Part shown: in pieces, positions 1-6,522 of the stretch | How the letters are laid out: the number at the start of each line of letters is the position of its first letter | Position numbering within the stretch: the stretch's first letter is position 1 | Assembly (NCBI GenBank): GCA_913009515.1 | Contig: CAJVYO010000063.1 | Span: 1-8,522, forward strand | DNA from: an uncultured Methylococcaceae bacterium | Lineage (GTDB): Bacteria; Pseudomonadota; Gammaproteobacteria; Methylococcales; Methylomonadaceae | Length of the DNA stretch: 8,522 nucleotides | Direction: 5' to 3' | Translations under genes and position numbers: made by a program | The notes under the pieces: model-generated | Told to the model about the DNA's origin: nothing | The model's input: only the letters and a program-made list of their open reading frames with translations | Database searches by the model: none

Positions 1-471
1 AATCAAACGGTGTCACCTTATTTTTTAATTTCAGTTTTTTTATGGGATGCGGTTGATAAGTTTGCCAAAGATAAAATAGGTCACGGCGTACCGGTCAGTA
101 TTGCGTATCAAAAAGCGGCGACTGCAGCGATTTCTGAGCAACAACAAAGTACGGCGTGTACCAAGATGATTAGTTTTGCCATGCGTGATGTTTGGATGCT
201 GCAATCTCGATTTTCGCAGCGTAATGGCAATAAAGCGTTTCGTTTATTGGCTCATCCTCGTTTTAGAGCAGGCTATGATTTTTTTTGTTTGCGTGCTGAA
301 ACCGGTGATGCAGATTTAGAAATAGCGACATGGTGGACGACATTTCAAACTTTAGCTGAGCCAGAGCAACAGGAAATGGTTAAAGCATTACAGAAACCTG
401 CCGGGAAAAAAGCTAAAAAACGCAGACGGCGTAAACCTAAATCCAAGGCAGTCGTGAGTAATGATGAATAA
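1..471 (+). CDS. pcnB: Poly(A) polymerase I, C-terminal part (5' end outside window)
   Basis: This is the last 156 codons of a gene whose start lies before the window; the frame is open from base 1. PcnB adds poly(A) tails to RNA 3' ends and so marks them for decay. The visible part is the C-terminal RNA-binding region, not the nucleotidyltransferase head. Matches to the E. coli protein from memory include a stretch like MRDVWMLQSRFSQRNG, then LLAHPRFRAGYDFFCLRAE, then WWTTFQ. The tail is very basic (GKKAKKRRRRKPKSK), as in other PcnB proteins, and probably contacts RNA. A GTG at 10 is internal, not a real start. The last 11 bases overlap folK, and pcnB-folK adjacency is common in gammaproteobacteria. 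Identification is from recalled family similarity plus neighbour order. Confidence 0.93.
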   Translation, partial: NQTVSPYFLISVFLWDAVDKFAKDKIGHGVPVSIAYQKAATAAISEQQQSTACTKMISFAMRDVWMLQSRFSQRNGNKAFRLLAHPRFRAGYDFFCLRAETGDADLEIATWWTTFQTLAEPEQQEMVKALQKPAGKKAKKRRRRKPKSKAVVSNDE

Positions 472-955
472 AATAACCGCTTATATTGGTTTAGGCAGTA
501 ATTTAGCCACGCCTAAAACACAGTTGTTGGCTGCTCGTGAAGCGATTAATGCGTTAGAGGGTGTATCAGAACAGGCTTTTTCAAGTTTATACAGCAGTCC
601 ACCGATGGGGCCTCAAGACCAGCCTGATTATGTGAATGCGGTGATGGCAATTGAAACTACGTTGCCGGCGATAACATTGTTGCGTAATTTACAGCAAATT
701 GAACTCGCTCAAGGGCGGGAACGTAAAGATGAGCGTTGGGGAGCGAGAACCTTAGATTTAGATATTATTTTGTATGGCGAACAGCTTATTAACGAAACAG
801 ATTTAATCGTGCCGCATTATGGCATGGCGACACGGGCATTTGTATTGTATCCATTAGCTGAAATAGCCCCCTTTGATTTAATGATTCCCGAAAAAGGACG
901 CTTAGATGATTTGTTAGCCGCGTGTCCACTTGATGGTTTGGTTAAGTTAAAGTGA
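461..955 (+). CDS. folK: 2-amino-4-hydroxy-6-hydroxymethyldihydropteridine pyrophosphokinase (HPPK)
   Basis: The enzyme transfers pyrophosphate from ATP to 6-hydroxymethyl-dihydropterin, the step before dihydropteroate synthase in folate synthesis, in the cytoplasm. The 164-residue protein has the family length. It shows the N-terminal IGLGSN strand (residues 9-14), the YSSPPMG loop (44-50), the ERWGARTLDLDI signature with the two Mg-binding aspartates at about 99 and 101, and VPHYGMATRAFVLYPL (117-132) with the conserved His and Arg. Two ATGs lie in tandem at 461 and 464 and either could start the protein; no strong ribosome site separates them. The gene overlaps the pcnB end by 11 bases and its stop overlaps the panB GTG start (GTGA), which suggests translational coupling. 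Confidence 0.95.
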   Translation: MMNKITAYIGLGSNLATPKTQLLAAREAINALEGVSEQAFSSLYSSPPMGPQDQPDYVNAVMAIETTLPAITLLRNLQQIELAQGRERKDERWGARTLDLDIILYGEQLINETDLIVPHYGMATRAFVLYPLAEIAPFDLMIPEKGRLDDLLAACPLDGLVKLK

Positions 956-1773
956 GTGCTCAATATGCGAGTAATACTATAACACCGCAAAAACAGACTA
1001 TTATGTCTTTGCAGGCTTTAAAGCAAGCCGGTGAAAAAATTAGCTGTTTGACGGCTTATGATGCAACCTTTGCGGGATTAATTCAACGCGCAGGCATTGA
1101 CGTTATTTTAGTCGGTGATTCGTTGGGTATGGTGGTGCAAGGGCATGATAGTACCTTGCGGGTCACGTTAGATGAGATGCTTTATCATACTGAATTGGTG
1201 CGGCGCGGAGCGGCAGAAAGTTTTATTATTGCCGATTTAACCTTTATGAGTGATGCAACGCCTTTGTTAGCGGCTGAAAATGCAGCTCGCCTTATTCAGC
1301 AAGGCGGGGCAAGGATGGTAAAGCTCGAAGGGGCTAAAACTGAGACGATTGCTTATATGGTCGACCAAGGTATTCCGGTGTGTGGGCATTTAGGCTTGTT
1401 GCCGCAAAGAATCTACCAGCAAGGCGAATATCGCGTACAAGGCAAATCAGAACAGGCGGCGGAACAAATTATCAGTGATGCACTGGCTTTAGAAAAGGCA
1501 GGGATTCAGTTATTAATACTCGAATGTGTACCTGCTCAATTAGCGGCAAACATCAGCCAGCAATTAACTATTCCGGTGATTGGTATTGGAGCGGGCAGTG
1601 AATGCGATGGTCAAGTGTTAGTGAGTTACGATATGTTAGGTTTAAGTTTAACTCCTCCCCCGCGTTTTACTAAAAATTATATGCAGCAATCCGCGTCTAT
1701 TTTTGATGCGTTGCTTGCCTATCATGATGACGTGAAAAATGGACGCTTTCCAACCTTAGCAGAGAGTTTTTAA
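952..1773 (+). CDS. panB: 3-methyl-2-oxobutanoate hydroxymethyltransferase (ketopantoate hydroxymethyltransferase)
   Basis: PanB moves a one-carbon unit from 5,10-methylene-tetrahydrofolate to 2-oxoisovalerate, giving ketopantoate, the first committed step to pantothenate. The TIM-barrel protein has the expected metal and catalytic residues: Asp56 in VGDSLGM, Asp95 in IIADLTFM, Glu126 in MVKLEGA and Glu191 in LILECVP, each about 10-12 residues later than E. coli Asp45, Asp84, Glu114 and Glu181. GGARMVKLEG, PVCGHLGLLPQ and IPVIGIGAG are also present. The chosen GTG start overlaps the folK stop as GTGA and gives 273 residues, about 10 more than E. coli. An ATG at 1003 would give a shorter protein but has no visible ribosome site. 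panC follows after 4 bases. Confidence 0.95.
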   Translation: MSAQYASNTITPQKQTIMSLQALKQAGEKISCLTAYDATFAGLIQRAGIDVILVGDSLGMVVQGHDSTLRVTLDEMLYHTELVRRGAAESFIIADLTFMSDATPLLAAENAARLIQQGGARMVKLEGAKTETIAYMVDQGIPVCGHLGLLPQRIYQQGEYRVQGKSEQAAEQIISDALALEKAGIQLLILECVPAQLAANISQQLTIPVIGIGAGSECDGQVLVSYDMLGLSLTPPPRFTKNYMQQSASIFDALLAYHDDVKNGRFPTLAESF

Positions 1774-1777
1774 GTTT

Positions 1778-2623
1778 ATGCAAATAATAACAACGATTGC
1801 AGAATTACGCGAACAGCTTAAGCAATGGCGGCAAGCAGGTGATACCATAGGCTTAGTGCCAACTATGGGTAATTTACATGCAGGTCATTTGCAATTAGTC
1901 ACCACAGCACAGGAACAGGTTAAACGCGTAGTGGTGAGTGTGTTTGTTAATCCGATGCAATTTTGTGAAGGCGAAGATTTTGATTGCTATCCTCGGACTG
2001 GGCATGAGGATGCGGCTAAATTACAGACGGCAAATGTCGATATTATGTTTAAGCCGAGTACGAAAGAAATATATCCGCAGAAGCCATTGACTACGGTGAC
2101 GGTGGCTGAAATTTCAGAAGACTATTGCGGGGCATCGCGGCTAGGGCATTTTGATGGTGTCGCAAATGTGGTGTGTAAGCTGTTTAATATTGTACAAGCC
2201 GATAAAGCGTTTTTTGGTGAAAAGGATTTTCAGCAATTAGCGATTATTCGTACTATGGTGGCAGATTTAAGTATTGCGACTGATATTATCGCAGTGAATA
2301 TTGTGCGTGAAGCTGATGGTTTAGCGATGAGTTCACGTAACGGTTATTTAAATGATGAACAGCGTTTGCAAGCGCCTTTTCTGTATAAAATATTACATTG
2401 GGCAAAGGATGAACTTTTATTAAGAGCCTTAAGTTTTAAAGAAATAGAAGCTCAGGCTTGTACATTATTGGCCTTACATCATTTAGAGGTAGAGTATTTT
2501 TCAATTTGTCGGCAGGCAGATTTGCAGGCAGCTGAAGAAAACGATACAAATTTAATTATTCTTGCGGCGATTGTCTTAGGCTCAACGCGATTGCTGGATA
2601 ATATCCAAGTAACGCTGAATTAA
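1778..2623 (+). CDS. panC: Pantoate--beta-alanine ligase (pantothenate synthetase)
   Basis: PanC condenses pantoate with beta-alanine through a pantoyl-adenylate, using ATP, to make pantothenate in the cytoplasm. The protein is 281 residues, close to the 283 of E. coli. It has the HIGH-type nucleotide motif PTMGNLHAGH (28-37), the pantoate-binding FVNPMQF (56-62) with Gln61, YPRT (71-74), SRLGHFDGVANVV (120-132), FFGEKDFQQLAI (145-156) and the KMSKS-like MSSRNGYL (184-191). All catalytic segments are intact; the C-terminal third is more variable, as usual in the family. The gene starts 4 bases after panB and is clearly cotranscribed with it. The beta-alanine substrate comes from PanD, encoded just downstream. 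Confidence 0.96.
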   Translation: MQIITTIAELREQLKQWRQAGDTIGLVPTMGNLHAGHLQLVTTAQEQVKRVVVSVFVNPMQFCEGEDFDCYPRTGHEDAAKLQTANVDIMFKPSTKEIYPQKPLTTVTVAEISEDYCGASRLGHFDGVANVVCKLFNIVQADKAFFGEKDFQQLAIIRTMVADLSIATDIIAVNIVREADGLAMSSRNGYLNDEQRLQAPFLYKILHWAKDELLLRALSFKEIEAQACTLLALHHLEVEYFSICRQADLQAAEENDTNLIILAAIVLGSTRLLDNIQVTLN

Positions 2624-2633
2624 ATAATATATT

Positions 2634-2661
2634 TTGAATATTCATAATATTAAGCGATAAT
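2634..2661 (+). promoter_or_regulatory. Candidate sigma-70 promoter for panD
   Basis: A TTGAAT box (2634-2639) and a GATAAT box (2656-2661) are separated by 16 bases in the 85-base gap between panC and panD. The -35 box overlaps an 8-base palindrome, GAATATTC (2636-2643). The match is decent, but the gap is AT-rich, so chance matches are likely. It could let panD be expressed apart from the operon. Confidence 0.35.
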
Positions 2662-2708
2662 AGCGGGTTACAAAATTTTTATGATAACAATGTGATAATA
2701 AACCGACT

Positions 2709-3089
2709 ATGAACATTACAATGCTTAAAGCAAAATTACACCGAGCAACAGTGACTCATGCGGAATTAGGCTATGAAGGCTCGTGTGCAATTGACGGCAA
2801 TATACTAGACTATTCAGGGATTCGTGAATACGAGCAAATTCAGATTTATAATGTGAATAATGGTCAACGCTTTACAACTTATGCCATTCGAGCAGAAGAG
2901 GGCAGTGGTATTTTTTCAGTCAACGGGGCTGCGGCAAGACTTGCTTGTGCGGGTGATTTAATTATTGTCTGTGCGTATGCGCAGTACGATGATAATGATT
3001 TAAAAAGCTATCAACCGACTTTAGTTTATTTTAATGAGCAAAATGAAATGGTTAAAACCAGTCATTCTATTCCTACGCAACGTGCTTAG
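2709..3089 (+). CDS. panD: Aspartate 1-decarboxylase proenzyme
   Basis: PanD decarboxylates L-aspartate to beta-alanine, the second substrate of PanC. It is a pyruvoyl enzyme made as a proenzyme that cleaves itself between Gly24 and Ser25. Both residues are present in YEGSCAID (22-29), and Ser25 becomes the pyruvoyl group. The 126-residue length equals that of E. coli. KLHRATVTHAEL (9-20), FTTYAIRAEEGSG (54-66) and FSVNGAAARLACAGDLIIV (69-87) follow the family closely. The ATG at 2709 gives the same four-residue lead before the second Met as in E. coli, so it is preferred over the ATG at 2721; neither has a clear ribosome site. No panM/panZ maturation factor gene is visible nearby. Confidence 0.95.
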   Translation: MNITMLKAKLHRATVTHAELGYEGSCAIDGNILDYSGIREYEQIQIYNVNNGQRFTTYAIRAEEGSGIFSVNGAAARLACAGDLIIVCAYAQYDDNDLKSYQPTLVYFNEQNEMVKTSHSIPTQRA

Positions 3090-3096
3090 GCTGGTG

Positions 3097-3134
3097 TAAA
3101 CATTAGCACATAATAATGTGAGCGTTAAACATTA
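3097..3134 (+). repeat. Direct repeat TAAACATTA flanking a small hairpin
   Basis: TAAACATTA occurs at 3097-3105 and again at 3126-3134, 29 bases apart. Between them is a 5-base-pair hairpin, CACAT-AATA-ATGTG (3107-3120). There is no T-tract, so it is not a convincing terminator for panD. It may be a protein-binding site or chance in AT-rich sequence. Confidence 0.3.
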
Positions 3135-3152
3135 ACAATGCTACCTAATCAG

Positions 3153-3204
3153 TTGAATATAGATTAAAATATTCGGCATTATTGTGAACATTTTTGATAT
3201 CAAA
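3153..3204 (+). promoter_or_regulatory. Candidate promoter and palindrome upstream of the chemotaxis transducer
   Basis: TTGAAT (3153-3158) and CATTAT (3177-3182), 18 bases apart, form a moderate sigma-70-like promoter. Just downstream is a perfect 12-base palindrome, TTTGATATCAAA (3193-3204), placed where a repressor could sit across the early transcribed region. No sigma-28 (flagellar) promoter pattern was found here. The gene itself has a good ribosome site, TAAGGA (3217-3222), six bases before its ATG. Confidence 0.3.
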
Positions 3205-3228
3205 CTCAATACGACCTAAGGATTTTTA

Positions 3229-5214
3229 ATGACCATTCGTAATAAGTTAATCGTAAGTTTTTTAAGTTTAGTGCTTATCTTACTTATTTTTGGAGGGCTT
3301 TCGTGGAAGTACGTTTCGGATTTAGGCGATAAAGTCACCGAAATTACAACATGGAAAGTTCCAGCGGCACGTATGGCGGTAGATGTTCATGCGGGTGCGT
3401 ATGATGCAACCATTGAAGAATTACGCTATTTGCTTTATGAAACGCCTGAAATTTATCAGCAAGCGAAAGCCGTTTTAAGCAAAATGAATCAGGATTTGGC
3501 GGATGTTGATATTTTAGCGCGTCAATATAATGATGATGATTTATTACAGCAATCCGCAGCAGTACAAAAAAATGTACGCGATTTTGGGGTATTGTATGAT
3601 CGTGGGGTAGCGGCGTTAGTCAGCAATAAAGATGCTGTTGACGTGATGGTGAAAACAGGTAATTTGGTATTACATGAAGCGGATACTTTTGCTTTAAAAC
3701 AAGAAAAAGAATATGCAGAATTAAGAGCGAATGAAGGTTCAAATTACGCCTTAAATACTAAAGTGCAAAAATATATTGTTGTAAACCAGATTAAATCATT
3801 GGCTTACACGATTATTCAGCATGAAAAGCAAGAACGTCTTTATCAAACGCGTGAATATTACCGCATGATGCAGCGTGAATTGCCCGAGCTATTAACCTTA
3901 TATAAAACCCTTAAATCGCAAACAGGCGATGCATCTGAATTAAAACAAATTAAACGGGCGCGTATTGCAACCGAAAGTTATGCACGGGCTGCGGCAAAAT
4001 GGATTGATAACGATGATAGCTTAGATGCCATTATCTTAGAAATGGATCAAATTGCCTTAGATGCTCGTAATTCAGCGGAAGCGGCAGAAAACAATTCATG
4101 GGCGAATGTCGATGTGATTGGTGAACAAGCTAATAAGGTGGTTGGCCAAGCTAAAATTATTATTTTAGTCACCTTAGTGGTTGGCTTTATTATTGGGGTC
4201 GGATTAGCGATTACGATTTCAGGACAAATTGTGGGTTCAATTAATGCTTTAAGTCAATTTGCAACCTCATTTGGGGGCGGAAATTTAACGGCAAGATCAA
4301 ATTTTCAACCTACCGATGAAATTGGGGTGATGGCGGGTGAATTTGATAGTGCGGCAGCTAATTTACAAACGAGTATGAGTATGATTTCTGATCATGCACG
4401 TGAATTAGCGAGCCACGCAGAGCATTTATCTGAATCTGTTGAAGCGAGTTTAGCCGATGTTAATTTGCAAAAAGAAAGCACCACTAAAGTATCTGAAGGC
4501 ATGAATAAAATGTCTGATACTGTTAGTGCGGTATCGGGTTCAGCGAAAAACGCGTCGGTTGCAGCATCCGGTGCAGATGAGCAGGCAAATGAAGGTAATA
4601 AGGTTGTATCATCAGCGGTTAATTCAATTAATTCATTAGCGAGTGAAATTAATAATGCCACGGCTGTTATTCAACAATTAGAAGCCGATGTCGGCGATAT
4701 TAGTAGTATTTTAGATGTGATTCGCAGTGTGTCTGAGCAAACTAATTTATTAGCCTTGAACGCAGCGATTGAAGCAGCACGAGCCGGTGAGCATGGACGT
4801 GGTTTTGCGGTGGTTGCTGATGAAGTCAGAACCTTAGCCAGTCGCACACAATCATCGACCGATGAAATTCAAGCGATGATTGAGAAATTACAGGCAGGAG
4901 CGGTTAAAGCGGTTAAAGCAATGAGTTCCAGTCAAGAGATTGCGGTTAAAAGTGTCGAGCAATCTAGTGATTCAGGTCATGCACTCGATGCAATTACTGA
5001 AGCGATTGTTAATATTAATGCGTTAAATTCAGATATTGTTAAGTCAGCTTCGCAACAAAATGCAGTGACTCAAGAAATTAATGATAGCGTGAGAATTATT
5101 GGTGATATTTCAGATAGTAGCCTTGATAAAGCGGAAAACACCTTGAAATCAAGTCGTGATTTAGCTAAATTATCAGAAGAGATGGAACAATTGGTAAATA
5201 AGTTTAATATCTAA
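3229..5214 (+). CDS. Methyl-accepting chemotaxis protein with large helical periplasmic sensor domain
   Basis: This is an inner-membrane chemoreceptor that would pass ligand binding to CheW and CheA. The 661 residues read as: short cytoplasmic start, membrane segment 1 (about 7-24), a periplasmic region of about 280 residues, membrane segment 2 (about 309-331), a HAMP linker (about 332-384) and the long coiled-coil signalling domain. The highly conserved tip EQTNLLALNAAIEAARAGE (503-521) followed by HGRGFAVVADEVRTLA (522-537) is intact. The sensor region is rich in Leu, Ala, Glu and Lys and looks all-helical; its size suits a helical bimodular (HBM) or double four-helix fold, but I cannot name a ligand. 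The C-terminus ends NKFNI without the NWETF-type pentapeptide that tethers CheR/CheB. The gene stands alone between a probable promoter and a strong terminator; no che or flagellar genes are near. Confidence 0.93.
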   Translation: MTIRNKLIVSFLSLVLILLIFGGLSWKYVSDLGDKVTEITTWKVPAARMAVDVHAGAYDATIEELRYLLYETPEIYQQAKAVLSKMNQDLADVDILARQYNDDDLLQQSAAVQKNVRDFGVLYDRGVAALVSNKDAVDVMVKTGNLVLHEADTFALKQEKEYAELRANEGSNYALNTKVQKYIVVNQIKSLAYTIIQHEKQERLYQTREYYRMMQRELPELLTLYKTLKSQTGDASELKQIKRARIATESYARAAAKWIDNDDSLDAIILEMDQIALDARNSAEAAENNSWANVDVIGEQANKVVGQAKIIILVTLVVGFIIGVGLAITISGQIVGSINALSQFATSFGGGNLTARSNFQPTDEIGVMAGEFDSAAANLQTSMSMISDHARELASHAEHLSESVEASLADVNLQKESTTKVSEGMNKMSDTVSAVSGSAKNASVAASGADEQANEGNKVVSSAVNSINSLASEINNATAVIQQLEADVGDISSILDVIRSVSEQTNLLALNAAIEAARAGEHGRGFAVVADEVRTLASRTQSSTDEIQAMIEKLQAGAVKAVKAMSSSQEIAVKSVEQSSDSGHALDAITEAIVNINALNSDIVKSASQQNAVTQEINDSVRIIGDISDSSLDKAENTLKSSRDLAKLSEEMEQLVNKFNI

Positions 5215-5232
5215 GTTTACGGTTTAGCCCTC

Positions 5233-5273
5233 AAAAAAGCCTCGTTTATTGTAAAAATAAGCGAGGCTTTTTT
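5233..5273 (+). terminator. Strong intrinsic terminator, probably bidirectional
   Basis: The arms 5233-5250 and 5256-5273 pair over 18 positions with one G-U, around a 5-base loop (GTAAA). The GC core is GCCTCG/CGAGGC, with six A's before and six T's after. It lies 19 bases after the chemoreceptor stop. The A-tract on the left makes it work equally well for the convergent minus-strand gene ending at 5296. Confidence 0.92.
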
Positions 5274-5295
5274 ATGCGTGTTAAACGTGATGCAT

Positions 5296-5754
5296 TCACC
5301 TAAAATAAATATGATCCATTTGTTTTAATGCAATTTTATGGCCTAAGGTCGCGGCTTTAGAAATCCAAGTCATCGCTTGATTTTTATCTTTGATAACACC
5401 TTCCCCCGACTGATAACATTGCCCTAAAAGATGCATTGCATCAGGATTATCTTGTTTTACCGCGAGATGTAGCCAATATAATGCAATACTTGGTTTAGCC
5501 TGTTCTAAAAATAAGATAGCCAAATTATTCTGTGCCTCAGCATCGCCATTATCAGCGTCTACAATCACCATAATATCGTCAGCAGAGATAGGGATAGGAG
5601 CATTTTTTATCAGCTCGTTCGCGGCAATTAAGGTTTTATTTTTAGCGGTATCTACTAAAAAGTGAATTTCCTTGGTGGCAATATAACGCCTAATGGTACG
5701 CTCACTTAATGCGGCTAAATTCGCATATGTTTTGATACTGATATAGTGTGTCAT
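5296..5754 (-). CDS. Small protein with N-terminal helix-turn-helix and Sel1-like repeats
   Basis: I do not recognise a named gene. The 152-residue protein has no signal peptide or membrane segment. Residues 5-30 (core ANLAALSERTIRRYIATKEI) resemble a MerR/excisionase-like winged helix-turn-helix. Residues 37-66 look like a linker. Residues about 69-101 and 102-140 resemble two Sel1/TPR-like units; the second is near-canonical (AMHLLGQCYQSGEGV then AMTWISKAATLGH), the first is shortened in its loop. Sel1 repeats usually bind other proteins, so a DNA-binding regulator with a protein-sensing C-terminus is a reasonable inference. The ATG has no good ribosome site, and its first codons lie inside the innermost of three direct repeats (5749-5838). 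It faces away from the pilin gene and shares its upstream region. Confidence 0.8.
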   Translation of the reverse strand: MTHYISIKTYANLAALSERTIRRYIATKEIHFLVDTAKNKTLIAANELIKNAPIPISADDIMVIVDADNGDAEAQNNLAILFLEQAKPSIALYWLHLAVKQDNPDAMHLLGQCYQSGEGVIKDKNQAMTWISKAATLGHKIALKQMDHIYFR

Positions 5755-5838
5755 GTTTATTTCGCCGGCATATTGAACGTGTCACACCTATTTTACCGGC
5801 ATATTGGTTATGCCACCCTATTTCACCGGCATATATCG
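5749..5838. repeat. Three helically phased 31-base direct repeats between the HTH-Sel1 gene and the pilin gene
   Basis: Units are 5749-5779, 5780-5810 and 5811-about 5838. Each starts TG(T/C)CA(T/C), continues with TATTT, and carries the shared core CCGGCATAT at 5765, 5796 and 5826. Core spacing is 31 and 30 bases, close to three helical turns, so all cores face the same side of DNA. Unit 1 covers the start codon of the minus-strand gene; the array lies about 125-210 bases upstream of the pilin's predicted start site. Possible roles are an operator for the HTH-Sel1 protein, an upstream activating site for the pilin promoter, or the repeated end of an IS21-type element whose body is gone. There are no spacers, so it is not a CRISPR. 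Confidence 0.85.
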
Positions 5839-5894
5839 ATATTCATTAACAGTAATTTTAATTTTAATTTTATAGTTAATAAAAATTCATTTAA

Positions 5895-5907
5895 AATCAA
5901 TCTATTA
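5895..5907 (+). promoter_or_regulatory. Candidate IHF binding site
   Basis: AATCAATCTATTA matches the IHF consensus WATCAANNNNTTR at every fixed position. It lies about 55-67 bases before the predicted pilin start site, between the repeat array and the sigma-54 promoter, where IHF usually bends DNA so that an activator can touch the polymerase. Three tandem TAATTT units at 5853-5870 add to the AT-rich flank. The surrounding AT content makes a chance match possible. Confidence 0.5.
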
Positions 5908-5935
5908 TATTTTTTATTAGCATGTTTTTCAATAT

Positions 5936-5951
5936 TGGCACGGAGTCTGCC
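5936..5951 (+). promoter_or_regulatory. Sigma-54 (RpoN) promoter for the pilin gene
   Basis: TGGCACGGAGTCTGCC matches TGGCACGNNNNTTGCW: the whole -24 half (TGGCACG) is perfect and the -12 half has the key TGC, with the correct 10 bases between GG and GC. Transcription would start near 5962. Type IV major pilin genes in Pseudomonas are driven by RpoN with the PilS-PilR pair, so the location fits the gene. Confidence 0.8.
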
Positions 5952-5990
5952 TTAATATTATTGAAGTACAAATTTTTTATTTTTTTATTT

Positions 5991-5998
5991 TAAGGTGA
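5991..5998 (+). promoter_or_regulatory. Ribosome binding site that fixes the pilin start
   Basis: TAAGGTGA ends five bases before the ATG at 6004. An in-frame GTG at 5995 is part of this Shine-Dalgarno sequence and so cannot be the real start. Confidence 0.75.
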
Positions 5999-6003
5999 TT
6001 ATC

Positions 6004-6468
6004 ATGAAAAACATGACTATGAAACAAAAAGCCCAAAAAGGTTTTACATTAATCGAGCTAATGATCGTTGTGGCGATTATTGGTATTTTGGCGAGTATTG
6101 CATTACCTGCCTATAGTACTTATATGAATAAAGCAAAATTTTCTGAGGTAGTACTTGCTACTTCAGCACAAAAAGCGGCTGTTGATTTATGTGGTCAAAT
6201 GGGGAATGGTCCTGCTGCCGGAGGAGTTTTTGCTATGGAGACATCGTGTATTGATGGGGAAAATGGGGTAAATAACCTTGCTGCTGCCACAGGTTTAGTT
6301 GCTAGTATTGATGTTACGGCTGGTGCGGCTGCCACTGATGTGCTTATTACTGCAACTAGTCAAAATATAGGCGATGCTGATTATACATATATTTTAACTG
6401 GTACTCTTGCTGGTGGTAAAGTGACATGGGCTAAAACAGGAACATGTACTGCAGTAGGTTGGTGTTAA
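6004..6468 (+). CDS. pilA: Type IV major pilin (PilA family)
   Basis: This is a type IVa prepilin, the subunit of a retractable surface fibre used for twitching, attachment or DNA uptake. The 154-residue precursor has a basic leader of 13 residues ending in Gly13, then mature Phe14, and the hallmark GFTLIELMIVVAIIGILA. Glu18 is the conserved mature Glu5. PilD would cleave and N-methylate at Gly13-Phe14, leaving 141 residues. The leader is long for type IVa (often 6-7 residues); ATGs at 6013 and 6019 would shorten it, but the ribosome site supports 6004. The globular part has four cysteines (63, 82, 148, 154). The last pair encloses only TAVGW and Cys154 is the final residue, so any disulfide-bound loop is very small. 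The gene is monocistronic, with a sigma-54 promoter before it and a terminator after it. Confidence 0.93.
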   Translation: MKNMTMKQKAQKGFTLIELMIVVAIIGILASIALPAYSTYMNKAKFSEVVLATSAQKAAVDLCGQMGNGPAAGGVFAMETSCIDGENGVNNLAAATGLVASIDVTAGAAATDVLITATSQNIGDADYTYILTGTLAGGKVTWAKTGTCTAVGWC

Positions 6469-6522
6469 TTAGTTTTATGTAGTTTATTACCAAGTTTTTG
6501 CTTGGAGAATAGATATTTAAGG

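Noticed and set aside
3107..3120. Terminator after panD
   Set aside because: The hairpin has only five pairs, low GC and no T-tract.
3121..3228. Flagellar sigma-28 promoter for the chemoreceptor
   Set aside because: No TAAA with a GCCGATAA-like partner at the right spacing was found.
4392..4661. 89-codon minus-strand open frame inside the chemoreceptor gene
   Set aside because: It lies entirely within the strongly supported chemoreceptor gene on the other strand and shows no family features.
5749..5838. CRISPR array
   Set aside because: The 31-base units abut each other with no unique spacers, and no cas gene is present.
5746..5955. 69-codon plus-strand open frame with an internally repeated protein sequence
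   Set aside because: The repeated residues come from the 31-base DNA repeats. The frame overlaps the HTH-Sel1 start and the pilin promoter and has no ribosome site.
5995..6003. GTG at 5995 as the pilin start
   Set aside because: The GTG is part of the ribosome binding site TAAGGTGA for the ATG at 6004.
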